Shown: positions 36,994-45,469 of the stretch, in pieces
Position numbering within the stretch: the stretch's first letter is position 1
Layout: the number at the start of each line of letters is the position of its first letter
Source: Aquirufa antheringensis
GTDB lineage: Bacteria; Bacteroidota; Bacteroidia; Cytophagales; Spirosomataceae
Reading direction: 5' to 3'
Assembly: GCF_004307425.1 (NCBI RefSeq)
Contig: NZ_SEWZ01000005.1
Location: forward strand, 1-64,000
DNA length: 64,000 nt
Program-made: the position numbers and the translations under genes
The notes under the pieces: model-generated
Told to the model about the DNA's origin: nothing
The model's input: the letters and a program-made list of their open reading frames with translations, nothing else
The model's database searches: none

Positions 36994-38588
36994 CGTAATA
37001 GTACAGGTTTAACAATAGAGGTTGATTCTGTGGTAAATCTAAAATAATATTTGCCAGAAACGAAAGGGCCAAGGTAAATACTTGACTCGGCCTGTGTTAG
37101 CTGAAAGGATTGGACAATTATTCCGGCATTATTCAGTATTTCTACTTGAGCAGAAGGGAATAGGATGGAAAGGTGTACCGCTTCGCCGGGGTTTACAGGG
37201 TTAGGGTAGATGCGTAAAGTTTGTTCCTCGGAATTGCCTAAAATCAGTTCGATGGCTTCGCTTGCTTTGGCAAAATCAGGGATGCCAAATCCAAGCAGCA
37301 TATCTGTTCTAGTAAATTGTGAGCCTGATTTTAGGATGGCCTTTCTGATTTGTTGAGCCGTGTGGGTAGGGAAAGATTGCATTAATCCTGCGGCAAGTCC
37401 CGCGATTAGCGGAGCTGAAAAAGAGGTGCCATTAGAGATTCCAATGGTACCATCGGTATTTCCCACCACCGTGTTTGATCCCATACTAACAACATCAGGC
37501 TTAATGCGACCGTCAAAACTAGGTCCTGTAGAGCTAAAAGACGATAAACCGCCCAATGCATTGACTGATCCCACGGTTAAAATCGAATCGGCATCTGCTG
37601 GTGCGGTGATGTATTTCCATTCATTTGCCCCTTCATTTCCTGCGCTAATGGTGCAAAGAATCCCTTTGCTTGCTGCCCAGGCCGCGGCTTTAGAAACGAG
37701 TGTCGATTTGCCATTCATATCTGCGTAGGTGTGGTTATGCAGGGGATTGTCAAAAGTCGAGTAACCTAAAGAAGAGGAAAGGATGTCTGTGCCTAAGCTA
37801 TCGGCCCATTCTGCGCCTCTTAGCCAATTCGCTTCCTCCACGATTAATTCGTGGCGACTTTCTTCGGTTTGTGCCAAAGCAAAGGAGGCTTTGTAGGCCG
37901 TTCCAATTAATTTACCGGGTACATTTCCGGCGATGGTAGAAAGGACGTTTGTGCCGTGGCCACCGCCAGCATATACGGAGGTCAAAGATGGATCAGTGGT
38001 AAGCGTAGCGAGGATGCGTTTTTCACTGACAAGATTTTTAAGATAGGGTACGGTATTCGCATTTTTAAATCCGTCATCAAGTAGGGTAATTAGAATCCCA
38101 TCGCCTAAGATGTTTTTAGCGTGCATTTGATCAATGCCTAATTGCCCATTTTGGGAGAGGGAGTTGCCATAATCTGGGCTAATTGAACTCGATTGCGTTC
38201 CGGATTGAATTTGATTAGTTGAGCTGGAGTCCGCTGGAAAATCCCAATAAAGTCCTTTAACGCAGCTTAGAGCAAGTGTTTTCTTTAATTCACTCGGTTT
38301 TTGTAGAATCAATGCACCGTTTAGCCATTTTAAGGGAAACAAAATGCGCGCACCTGAAGCTTTTACTTGAGCTAGGTAATCGGGACTTATAGGTAGGTCT
38401 TGAAGCGTGATAGCGACGCGGTTTTTGCGACGACGTTCGAGGCTTTTGGAACTTAAAAATGCGCTTGGATTGTTAATGGAATAGGTATTCGAGCCCTTGT
38501 CTTTAAAAAGAATCAGGTAGCGGTAAGTCTGAGCTTGCAAGGGAATGCAGGCGCAGCATAGAATGAAAAAGATAAACCGCTGAAACAT
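36990..38588 (-). CDS. Secreted subtilisin-like protease with type IX sorting tail
   Basis: A 532-residue S8 peptidase. It has a signal peptide (about 1-20), a propeptide-like region, and a catalytic domain with Asp in LLDDGF (about 170), His in GGHGTNV (about 208) and Ser in GTSFSAP (about 393). The last 80 residues (from LRIYPNPVNPGEAVHL) form a Por/type A C-terminal sorting domain, so export by the type IX system and cell-surface attachment are expected. No T9SS machinery genes lie in the window. It is coupled to the acyltransferase gene and diverges from the metal cluster. Confidence 0.9.
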   Translation of the reverse strand: MFQRFIFFILCCACIPLQAQTYRYLILFKDKGSNTYSINNPSAFLSSKSLERRRKNRVAITLQDLPISPDYLAQVKASGARILFPLKWLNGALILQKPSELKKTLALSCVKGLYWDFPADSSSTNQIQSGTQSSSISPDYGNSLSQNGQLGIDQMHAKNILGDGILITLLDDGFKNANTVPYLKNLVSEKRILATLTTDPSLTSVYAGGGHGTNVLSTIAGNVPGKLIGTAYKASFALAQTEESRHELIVEEANWLRGAEWADSLGTDILSSSLGYSTFDNPLHNHTYADMNGKSTLVSKAAAWAASKGILCTISAGNEGANEWKYITAPADADSILTVGSVNALGGLSSFSSTGPSFDGRIKPDVVSMGSNTVVGNTDGTIGISNGTSFSAPLIAGLAAGLMQSFPTHTAQQIRKAILKSGSQFTRTDMLLGFGIPDFAKASEAIELILGNSEEQTLRIYPNPVNPGEAVHLSILFPSAQVEILNNAGIIVQSFQLTQAESSIYLGPFVSGKYYFRFTTESTSIVKPVLLR

Positions 38589-38623
38589 ATAGCAAATTAG
38601 TGAATTGTCCTTAATTTTGTCTA

Positions 38624-39019
38624 ATGAAATTCTTTGCCAAAAGCTTCATGTCCTTCTTTCTCGCTGCCTGGATTCTTTTCGGCAGCTTGGGAATTTCATG
38701 GACAGAGGCTACTTGCATCTACACAGGGGCGAAGAAAACAACCATTACAAAAGCAGAATCCTGCTGTAAAAAAACAACAGAAGCTCATATTTCAAGGGCA
38801 AAATGCTGTTTGTTAGGGAAATACCAGGTAAAGTTTAATTTTGATTTGACGAAAGGGAATACGGCGATGATTTTTGCCTTTACACCCATTTCTGTCTCTT
38901 CGTTTTATCAAAATCTTGATTTAAATCATCAGGGTCCTGGTTATGTTTCTTATCATTCTAACGCTCCGCCGCTCGCGCAGCAGATTCGCTTAGCTCAATT
39001 GCAAACGTATTTGATTTGA
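38624..39019 (+). CDS. Small secreted CC-motif protein (HYC_CC_PP-like)
   Basis: A 131-residue protein with an N-terminal signal peptide or anchor (about 1-25), two vicinal cysteine pairs (SCC near residue 46 and KCC near 63) and a short C-terminal SNAPPLAQQ segment. This arrangement resembles the Bacteroidota HYC_CC_PP proteins found beside TonB receptors for metals. A TAATTTTG -7 box (38612-38619) ends only 4 bp before the ATG, so the message may be leaderless or start at the second methionine (38648). Function is inferred from context only. Confidence 0.65.
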   Translation: MKFFAKSFMSFFLAAWILFGSLGISWTEATCIYTGAKKTTITKAESCCKKTTEAHISRAKCCLLGKYQVKFNFDLTKGNTAMIFAFTPISVSSFYQNLDLNHQGPGYVSYHSNAPPLAQQIRLAQLQTYLI

Positions 39020-39067
39020 TTCAGGTTATAGTTTTTTAACTATTTCATTCATCTAAATCAAAATACC

Positions 39068-41074
39068 ATGTACAAAATACTTATATTTTTGAGTTTTGCG
39101 ACGCTAGCGCAGGCTCAACAACGGGTCATGCAAAAAGATAGCATTGAACGTGAAACGGAATTGAAGGAATTTCGAGTTGTGGCAAATCCTGGCCAAAAAG
39201 ACGATAACGCCGTCCTCGCCACCGAAATCATGACGATTAAAACCTTGGGGAAAGCGGCTTGCTGCAATCTTTCCGAAAGTTTTGAAACGAATGCCTCCGT
39301 TTCCGTTAATTACTCGGATGCAGTGACGGGGTCTAAACAAATTCAGATGCTGGGTTTAGCCGGAACCTATGTGCAAACGAATGTGGAGAATGTTCCCTCT
39401 ATCCGTGGACTGAAATCCACTTACGGCTTGAATTATTTGCCAGGAACTTGGATAAGGTCGATTGATTTAGCGAAAGGTACCATCTCCGTTGTGAATGGAT
39501 ATGAATCCATGACGGGAGCCATCAATGTGGAACTCGCAAAGCCTGACACCTCTGAAGTATATTATTTAAATACTTACACGAACTCACAGGGTCGATTCGA
39601 GGTCAATCAACAAGGAGCACATCGCTTCAATTCTCGTTTATCTACGGGCGTATTTACACACTATTCTCAGCAGGCGGCTCGCTTGGATGGAAATGGGGAT
39701 GGCTTTTTGGATTTGCCTTTATTTAATTTGATCAATGTCCTCAATCGCTGGAAATATGCGACGGATCGTTGGATGATCCAGTGGGGAGCAAATTACTTGA
39801 ATGAGGATCGTTTAGGGGGTCAAAAGTCGTTCACGTCTGAAGCGGATCGTTCCCAAATATATGGTTTTGGAAGTAAGACAGAGCGTTTCGAGACCTTCGC
39901 AAAAATAGCTCGATTATTTCCTAACAAGCCTTACCAGGGTTTGGCCCTAATTGTAAGCACAGCTAACCATGCAAATGATTCCTATTTCTCCACTAAGAAT
40001 TATACAGGACGAGAACAAAGTGTTTATGGTAATTTGATTTTTCAATCCATCATTGGCAACACCAACCATACCTGGAAGACCGGTGCCAGTTTTTTACTAG
40101 ATTCCTATCAGGAGTCCTATATAGACTCTGCTTATGCTAGAACCGAAATAGTACCAGGAATTTATGGGGAATATACGTGGACGATTCCTACTAAATTAAC
40201 AGTGGTTTTAGGCCAAAGAGTCGACTTCCATAACCAGTTAGGTACACAATGGGTGCCTCGTTTGCATGTAAAATGGGATGTAGCCCCGGATTGGATCCTT
40301 CGTTTATCTGCCGGAAAGGGGTGGAGACGGGTGAATCCTTTGGCAGAAAACACGGGATTCCTCATCAATAACCGCGCCTTAAAATTAGTCGGAAATCTAA
40401 ATCCTCTGGAGGCGTCATGGAATTATGGGATTACGTTGACTAAGAACATGAACATTGGTTCTCGGAAGGCGAATCTAGTTTTGGATGCATTTAGGACTGA
40501 TTTCACCCACCAATGGATGGTCGATATGGAGGCGGGCTCGACTTTGCGCATGTATGCGATGCCCGGGGAATCATTTGCAACCAGTATTCAGGCAGAATTT
40601 AATTATAGTCCATTTAAGCGCTTTGAGATGAAAGTGGCCTACCGTTTCCAGGATGTGCAAGCAGATTATTTGCGAATGGATGGAGGATTAATTCGTTTAT
40701 CAAAGCCTTATCTTAACAAGGATCGCGTATTAGTGAATCTAGCCTATTCGACGCCGTACGACATTTGGAAATACGATATAACCTGGCAATGGAATGGATC
40801 AAGGCGGATTCCAGACCATAAATTAGCCCATTTACATACAGGTTCCATTCAAGAAGTGAGCGCACCGCCATTCTCTACCGTTTATGCGCAAGTAACGCGT
40901 CAATTTAAAAAGTGGGAATTGTACCTTGGAGTGGAAAATCTTTTTAATTTTACCCAAAAGAATCCCATTTACGTAGCGAAAGATCCATTTGCATTGGGTT
41001 TTGATGCTTCGATGGTTTGGGGGCCGATAACCGGCACGATGGTTTATACAGGAATCCGTTTTAAAATCAATTAA
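39068..41074 (+). CDS. TonB-dependent outer-membrane receptor
   Basis: A 668-residue receptor with a signal peptide (about 1-16), a plug domain (about 45-150, including ETNASVSVNYSDAVTGSKQIQMLGL and YESMTGAINVELAKP) and a 22-strand barrel ending in YTGIRFKIN. There is no N-terminal carboxypeptidase-like domain and no SusD partner, unlike glycan receptors. A vicinal cysteine pair (KAACCNLSES, about residue 60) sits in the plug. Together with flanking CC, HMBD and HMA proteins, this suggests a metal, most likely copper, or a metallophore as cargo. The link to a specific metal is inference. Confidence 0.88.
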   Translation: MYKILIFLSFATLAQAQQRVMQKDSIERETELKEFRVVANPGQKDDNAVLATEIMTIKTLGKAACCNLSESFETNASVSVNYSDAVTGSKQIQMLGLAGTYVQTNVENVPSIRGLKSTYGLNYLPGTWIRSIDLAKGTISVVNGYESMTGAINVELAKPDTSEVYYLNTYTNSQGRFEVNQQGAHRFNSRLSTGVFTHYSQQAARLDGNGDGFLDLPLFNLINVLNRWKYATDRWMIQWGANYLNEDRLGGQKSFTSEADRSQIYGFGSKTERFETFAKIARLFPNKPYQGLALIVSTANHANDSYFSTKNYTGREQSVYGNLIFQSIIGNTNHTWKTGASFLLDSYQESYIDSAYARTEIVPGIYGEYTWTIPTKLTVVLGQRVDFHNQLGTQWVPRLHVKWDVAPDWILRLSAGKGWRRVNPLAENTGFLINNRALKLVGNLNPLEASWNYGITLTKNMNIGSRKANLVLDAFRTDFTHQWMVDMEAGSTLRMYAMPGESFATSIQAEFNYSPFKRFEMKVAYRFQDVQADYLRMDGGLIRLSKPYLNKDRVLVNLAYSTPYDIWKYDITWQWNGSRRIPDHKLAHLHTGSIQEVSAPPFSTVYAQVTRQFKKWELYLGVENLFNFTQKNPIYVAKDPFALGFDASMVWGPITGTMVYTGIRFKIN

Positions 41075-41075
41075 T

Positions 41076-41279
41076 ATGAAAAAGTACATCTTAGTTTCGA
41101 CCCTAGTAATGGGTATGTTTGGGGCCTTTGCGTCCACATCTCAAGCCACTCAAAAGGCTACCAAAGAGAGTAAAAAAGAAGAATATGCGTGTCCAATGAA
41201 GTGTGAAGGCAAAAAGACCTATTCGAAGAAAGGGAAGTGCCCTGCTTGCACGATGGATTTGAAAGTAGTTAAAAAATAA
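41076..41279 (+). CDS. Small secreted heavy-metal-binding (HMBD) protein
   Basis: A 67-residue protein: signal peptide (about 1-24), Lys-rich linker, then a heavy-metal-binding motif YACPMKCEGKKTYSKKGKCPACTMDL. This is a variant of the YxCPMHPxV...GKCPxCGMxL domain found in CusB-type efflux proteins and copper ATPases. In the usual motif the residues after CPM are HPE; here they are KCE. It starts 1 bp after the TonB receptor stop, so it is in the same operon. Confidence 0.8.
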   Translation: MKKYILVSTLVMGMFGAFASTSQATQKATKESKKEEYACPMKCEGKKTYSKKGKCPACTMDLKVVKK

Positions 41280-41283
41280 AACG

Positions 41284-41601
41284 ATGAAAAAGATTCTATT
41301 TTTGTTGATTTTGCCGTTTTTGGCAATGGCTGGTCCTAAGGAGACAGTCAAGATTAAAACTTCAGCTATTTGCGAAATGTGCAAAGAGCGTATTGAGAAG
41401 AATTTAGCCTTGACGAAAGGCGTGGCTAAGTCTGATTTGAATCTAGACGACAAGGTGATCACCGTGGAATACGATGCGGCGAAAATCGATGCCGCTGGCA
41501 TTAGAAAAGTGATCTCGGAAACGGGATACGATGCTGATGAGGTAAAGGCGATAGCAAAAGACTATGCTAAGTTGCCGAATTGCTGTAAGAAAAAAGATTA
41601 A
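41284..41601 (+). CDS. Periplasmic HMA-domain metallochaperone
   Basis: A 105-residue protein with a signal peptide (about 1-16) and a single heavy-metal-associated domain of ferredoxin-like fold. The metal loop reads AICEMCKERIEKNL (CxxC at about 31-34), and a C-terminal NCCKKKD gives an additional cysteine pair. It resembles MerP/CopZ-type chaperones exported to the periplasm. It is 4 bp after the HMBD gene and ends with a terminator, closing the four-gene metal operon. Confidence 0.85.
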   Translation: MKKILFLLILPFLAMAGPKETVKIKTSAICEMCKERIEKNLALTKGVAKSDLNLDDKVITVEYDAAKIDAAGIRKVISETGYDADEVKAIAKDYAKLPNCCKKKD

Positions 41602-41603
41602 AA

Positions 41604-41631
41604 GAAGGGGGAGCGAAAGCTTCCCTTTTTT
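41604..41631 (+). terminator. Terminator of the metal operon
   Basis: AAGGGGGAGC, a GAAA loop and GCTTCCCTT with six T. The stem has one bulge and one G-T pair. Confidence 0.75.
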
Positions 41632-41663
41632 AGTAGAATAACCTAACCCTAAATAATCTCAAA

Positions 41664-42392
41664 ATGAAAAAGCTATTTACTTCTCTATTTTTATTTATTA
41701 GTTTAATCAGTTTCGCTCAGGAAATCACGTATTACAATGAAGACGGAGAGAAGGTGGGCAAAGAAGAGCCCTATTACCGTTCTGAGATCACCGTTCCTGA
41801 TTCTTCGAGTAAAAAACAGGTAATTGTAAAACGCTTTCGACCTGATGGTAGTTTGGCCACTTGGGATACCTACAAGAATAAAAATAAAAAGGTGCGAAAT
41901 GGACTCTCCTTTCAATTCGATTCTTTAGGGAAGAAAGAATATGAAGCGACTCATTTGGAAGGGAAATTAGATGGCTATCTGAAGACTTTTTGGCCTAATG
42001 GGGTGTTAAAACGCTGGGATCGCTATGATTTTGACGCATTTCAAGGTGGGTCTTGTTTTGATATTGAAGGTAAAGAGGTTGCCTATTATAAGTTTTTACA
42101 ACCTGCTCACTTTATGGGTGGTCCCAAGGCATATACCCTTTATTTGATGTCAAGTTTAGTTTATCCAGAATCTTTATTGAAGCAACAAAGGATTGTCACT
42201 GGACAAGTTTTTGTTTCCTTTGTTGTGGAGAAAGATGGTACGATTACAAATGCCAAAATAGTCAAAGGATTTCATCCTGATTGCGATTTAGAGGCAATAC
42301 GCGTCGTGATTAATATGCCTCGATGGGTTCCGACTATATTAGAGGGAAAAGCAGTAAGAAGTAGATTTACTCAACCAATTACCTTTAAGTAG
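41664..42392 (+). CDS. TonB C-terminal domain protein, secreted
   Basis: A 242-residue protein with a signal peptide (about 1-18). The middle region (about 20-130) has repeated short Gly/Asn strands like the MORN-type antitoxin repeats often fused to TonB domains in Bacteroidota. The C-terminal TonB domain (about 160-242) shows VTGQVFVSFVVEKDGTITNAKIVKGFHPDCDLEAIRVV and WVPTILEGKAVRSRFTQPI. There is no cytoplasmic membrane anchor beyond the signal, so it may not act as a classical energy transducer. It lies near the TonB receptor but after a terminator. Confidence 0.8.
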   Translation: MKKLFTSLFLFISLISFAQEITYYNEDGEKVGKEEPYYRSEITVPDSSSKKQVIVKRFRPDGSLATWDTYKNKNKKVRNGLSFQFDSLGKKEYEATHLEGKLDGYLKTFWPNGVLKRWDRYDFDAFQGGSCFDIEGKEVAYYKFLQPAHFMGGPKAYTLYLMSSLVYPESLLKQQRIVTGQVFVSFVVEKDGTITNAKIVKGFHPDCDLEAIRVVINMPRWVPTILEGKAVRSRFTQPITFK

Positions 42393-42395
42393 TGT

Positions 42396-42476
42396 AGATT
42401 AGAGAGAGGAGAGTATAGAGCATAGATGAACATTTTATCTCTTCTCTATACTCTATACTCTATAATCTCTACTCTA
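42396..42476. repeat. Repeat patch P4: inverted TAGAGTATAGAG module
   Basis: Immediately after the TonB-domain gene stop, GAGAGTATAGAG-type sequence is followed by its approximate inverse, CTCTATACTCTATAATCTCTACTC. Together they form a long imperfect stem-loop that extends into the TAG stop of tex on the other strand. Probable shared terminator of two convergent genes. Confidence 0.75.
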
Positions 42477-44570
42477 TTTCTTCATACTCAACGCAATCCT
42501 CTTCCTTACCTCATCCACCTCCGTCACTCGGACTTGCACTTTTTGGGCCACTTTAACCACTTCGTTCGGGTCTTTCACAAACTTGTCCGCTAGCTGGCTG
42601 ACGTGCACTAATCCGTCTTGGTGAACGCCGATATCGACAAAGGCGCCAAAATTCGTAATATTCGTCACGATTCCCGGAAGCATCATACCTACCCGAAGAT
42701 CTTTAATCGAATTTACGCCCTCCGTGAATTCGAAGGCTTCGAATTGCTCGCGAGGATCGCGTCCTGGCTTTGCTAATTCCTCCATGATATCGGTTAACGT
42801 AGGCATACCTACTTCCGTATTCACGTATTGACTCAAGCGAATTTGTTTGCGTAAGGATTCGTTCGCCAATAGATCAGAAACCTTGCAGTTCAAATCTTTC
42901 GCCATCTTCTCCACGATTTCGTAGCGTTCTGGATGCACTGCGCTGGCGTCCAACGGGTTTTTCGCGTTGCGAATACGCAAGAAAGCGGCGGCTTGTTCGA
43001 AAGCTTTTTCGCCTAAACGCGTGACCTTTTTCAAGTCAGAGCGTTTTAAGAATGGGCCGTTTTTGGTGCGGTAATCGATGATGTTTTGGGCTAATTGAGG
43101 TCCTAGGCCAGAAACGTAGGATAGAATCTGTTTAGAGGCCGTGTTTAATTCCACGCCTACCGAGTTCACGCACGAGATTACGGTATCGTCGAGGGAGGCT
43201 TGTAATTTCTTTTGGTCTACATCGTGCTGGTATTGTCCCACACCGATGGATTTAGGATCGATCTTTACCAGTTCTGCCAAAGGATCCATCAAACGTCTAC
43301 CGATCGAAACGGCTCCGCGAACCGTTACATCCTTGTCTGGGAATTCGTCACGCGCCGCTTCAGATGCAGAATAGATGGACGCTCCACTTTCGTTTACCAT
43401 GATGATGGTAATCCCTTCAAGCTTAAGTCCACGTACAAAGGATTCGGTCTCACGACCAGCTGTCCCGTTCCCGATGGCAATCGCTTGCACTTTGTATTGT
43501 TTCACCCAGGCTTGGATGGTGTGGGCAGCTTCAGCGGCCTGTCCAGGTCCGGTGTGCGGATAAACCGCGGTATTGTCTAAAAGCGTTCCTTGTTCATCCA
43601 GGCAAACGACTTTGCAGCCTGTTCTGAAGCCGGGATCGAGGGCTAAGACACGTTTTTGGCCTAATGGTGCCGCTAATAACAGTTGTCTGATATTTTCTGC
43701 GAATACGCGGATAGCTTCCTCGTCTGCGCGTTTCTTCGCCTCAGCTCGCATTTCGGTTTCCATCGCTGGCATTAGCAAGCGCTTATAGCCATCTTGGATA
43801 GCTAATCCCACTTGTTTCGCGCAGGCATTGTTTCCGGTTAAGAACCGGCGCTCTAATCTATTTAATACGTCCTCGTCTGGACCTGTTAAGTTCAGATTTA
43901 GAATCCCCTCGTTTTCGCCTCTGAATAAGGCCAAAACCCGGTGAGACGGCGCTTGAGCCAAGGATTCAGACCAGTCGAAATAATCTTTGTATTTAATGCC
44001 CTCCTCTTTTTTGCCTTTCGCAACCGTGGATTTAACAGTCGTCTTGCGGGTAAACAGATTTCTCGCTTCTTCTCTCGCTTCTGCCGTTTCCATCATCTCT
44101 TCCGCTAAAATATCCCGAGCGCCTGCAAGTGCTTCCTCTACGTTGTCTAAGTATTCAGCCGCTAAGACCTCTGGGTCTTTTAGGCCTTGTAAGCGGATTT
44201 GGTTTGCGAGCTCTTGTAAGCCTTTTTCTCGGGCCGCCATCGCGCGTGTTTTGCGCTTGGGTTTGTAGGGAAGGTAGATGTCTTCTAATTTGGCCAAAGT
44301 CTCAGCCCCTCTAACTGCCTTCTCCAGTTCTGGCGTCAATTTATCTAGTTCCTGTAGCGACTTCAAGATGGCTTCTCGTCGCTTTTCTAATTCTACGTAT
44401 TGGTCCCGTAAATCACGAATTGCCGCTACCTGTACTTCGTCTAAACTTCCGGTGGCCTCCTTGCGGTAACGGGAAATAAAGGGAATCGTGGCGCCCTCGT
44501 CTAATAGGGCGATGGTTTTACGAACTTGGTTTTCGGAAATGGAAAGGGAGGTGGCAATTTTAAGGATCAT
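42474..44570 (-). CDS. tex: Transcription accessory RNA-binding protein Tex
   Basis: A 698-residue Tex/YqgF-type protein with an N-terminal helical domain, a YqgF-like RNase H fold (RVLALDPGFRTGCKVV near residue 320), a helix-hairpin-helix pair (YVSGLGPQLAQNIIDYR near 490) and a C-terminal S1 domain (GMMLPGIVTNITNFGAFVDIG near 620). The frame extends to 44630, but those 20 residues come from repeat patch P5, so I start at MILKIATSLS at 44570. It probably acts in RNA metabolism and transcription. Its stop lies in the P4 stem. Confidence 0.94.
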   Translation of the reverse strand: MILKIATSLSISENQVRKTIALLDEGATIPFISRYRKEATGSLDEVQVAAIRDLRDQYVELEKRREAILKSLQELDKLTPELEKAVRGAETLAKLEDIYLPYKPKRKTRAMAAREKGLQELANQIRLQGLKDPEVLAAEYLDNVEEALAGARDILAEEMMETAEAREEARNLFTRKTTVKSTVAKGKKEEGIKYKDYFDWSESLAQAPSHRVLALFRGENEGILNLNLTGPDEDVLNRLERRFLTGNNACAKQVGLAIQDGYKRLLMPAMETEMRAEAKKRADEEAIRVFAENIRQLLLAAPLGQKRVLALDPGFRTGCKVVCLDEQGTLLDNTAVYPHTGPGQAAEAAHTIQAWVKQYKVQAIAIGNGTAGRETESFVRGLKLEGITIIMVNESGASIYSASEAARDEFPDKDVTVRGAVSIGRRLMDPLAELVKIDPKSIGVGQYQHDVDQKKLQASLDDTVISCVNSVGVELNTASKQILSYVSGLGPQLAQNIIDYRTKNGPFLKRSDLKKVTRLGEKAFEQAAAFLRIRNAKNPLDASAVHPERYEIVEKMAKDLNCKVSDLLANESLRKQIRLSQYVNTEVGMPTLTDIMEELAKPGRDPREQFEAFEFTEGVNSIKDLRVGMMLPGIVTNITNFGAFVDIGVHQDGLVHVSQLADKFVKDPNEVVKVAQKVQVRVTEVDEVRKRIALSMKK

Positions 44571-44573
44571 CTG

Positions 44574-44662
44574 TAGAGATGGTAAATGGTGAGTGGTAAA
44601 TGGTAAATGGGGTTCTGTGTAAATTTTCATTTACCATTCACCATCTACCATTCATCATTTTT
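44574..44662. repeat. Repeat patch P5: inverted ATGGTAAATGG module
   Basis: GATGGTAAATGGTGAGTGG-type sequence (44578-44611) is followed by its inverse, CATTTACCATTCACCATC (44629-44654), giving a long stem-loop. It lies between the stop of the LexA-like gene and the start of tex, both on the minus strand. Confidence 0.8.
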
Positions 44663-45361
44663 TTAGTTTTCCGGAAATTCATTATAAAAATACCCCGCGA
44701 ACTTCCAGATTTCCTGGATTTCAGAGCCCAAAATCGGGTAAGGGTCGTAGGTCTTGTTCGTGGAGTTCAGGATCAAGACTTTGCGTTCTGCGAGGTGGTT
44801 GATGACCTGCTTTAACACGACGCCGTCCTCGCGGGTCACGACGATGCAGATGGTGCCGTCCTTGATTTGGGTCCAGTCTTCTACGTATTCAGCGAAGACT
44901 AAAGAGCCCGGTTGTAGGGGCAACATCGATTCGCCTTTGATGGGGAAAACGCGGTATTTCTTGTCTTTAGGTAGGAAAGGCACTTGGAACGTAGGGAGAT
45001 CGCGCACGAAGTCGAGGTCGTCGTAGGAGGCGGTGTATCCTGCCAAAGCTTTGACCGGTACCATCTCGATATTCTCTTCATTGTTCGCATCGACCGTCGT
45101 AGCTAAAATTCGTAGCTTAGGTTTGTTCGACAGGCCGGGGATTCTTTTGGACAAATCCTCCTTCAATAATTCATCCACTTCAACCTTAAAAAACTCCGCT
45201 AGAGAGATCAAATCCGCATATTTAGGCTCCGCTCTTCCGGACTCATACGAGCCCAAAGTCGGCTTCTTAATATTCAGTAATTCCGCCAGTTTTTCCTGCG
45301 AAGTTTTCTCCGACATCTTGCTGCGTAAAAAACGTAAATTCTGACTAAAAAAAGTGCTCAT
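44663..45361 (-). CDS. LexA-like self-cleaving repressor (XRE HTH + S24 peptidase)
   Basis: A 232-residue protein. The N-terminal XRE-type helix-turn-helix (about 20-62) contrasts with the winged helix of classical LexA. The C-terminal S24 domain has a cleavage site at Ala107-Gly108 (KALAGYT), catalytic Ser145 (GESMLP) and Lys184 (VVLKQV). The spacing of 38 and 39 residues is as expected for LexA/CI proteins. It diverges from dinB and dnaE and should repress them until RecA-stimulated cleavage. Inverted repeats in the 108-bp gap are candidate operators. Confidence 0.9.
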   Translation of the reverse strand: MSTFFSQNLRFLRSKMSEKTSQEKLAELLNIKKPTLGSYESGRAEPKYADLISLAEFFKVEVDELLKEDLSKRIPGLSNKPKLRILATTVDANNEENIEMVPVKALAGYTASYDDLDFVRDLPTFQVPFLPKDKKYRVFPIKGESMLPLQPGSLVFAEYVEDWTQIKDGTICIVVTREDGVVLKQVINHLAERKVLILNSTNKTYDPYPILGSEIQEIWKFAGYFYNEFPEN

Positions 45362-45393
45362 GCGATTTGCTTATTAAAGGAAAATGAATAAAA

Positions 45394-45451
45394 TTCGTAT
45401 CTAAAATTTCTTCGTATACTTTTCGAAGTTACGAAAGGTATTCAAAATACC
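45394..45451. promoter_or_regulatory. Candidate operators between the LexA-like gene and dinB
   Basis: TTCGTAT occurs at 45394-45400 and 45411-45417 (17-bp step). Its inverse TACGAA at 45430-45435 makes an inverted pair with a 13-bp gap. A second palindrome, GGTATT-CAA-AATACC, lies at 45437-45451. The sequence TACTTTTC at 45417-45424 is a one-mismatch -7 box for dinB. The first TTCGTAT would lie near its -33 region, so binding would block the promoter. Confidence 0.5.
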
Positions 45452-45469
45452 CAAATATCTACCAATTTT

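Noticed and set aside
41103-41501. 132-codon minus-strand frame across the HMBD and HMA genes
   Set aside because: Both overlapping plus-strand genes have recognisable metal-binding motifs and signal peptides, and the antisense frame has neither.
44571-44630. N-terminal extension of tex (20 residues)
   Set aside because: It is translated from the ATGGTAAATGG repeat. Family homology starts at the ATG at 44570.
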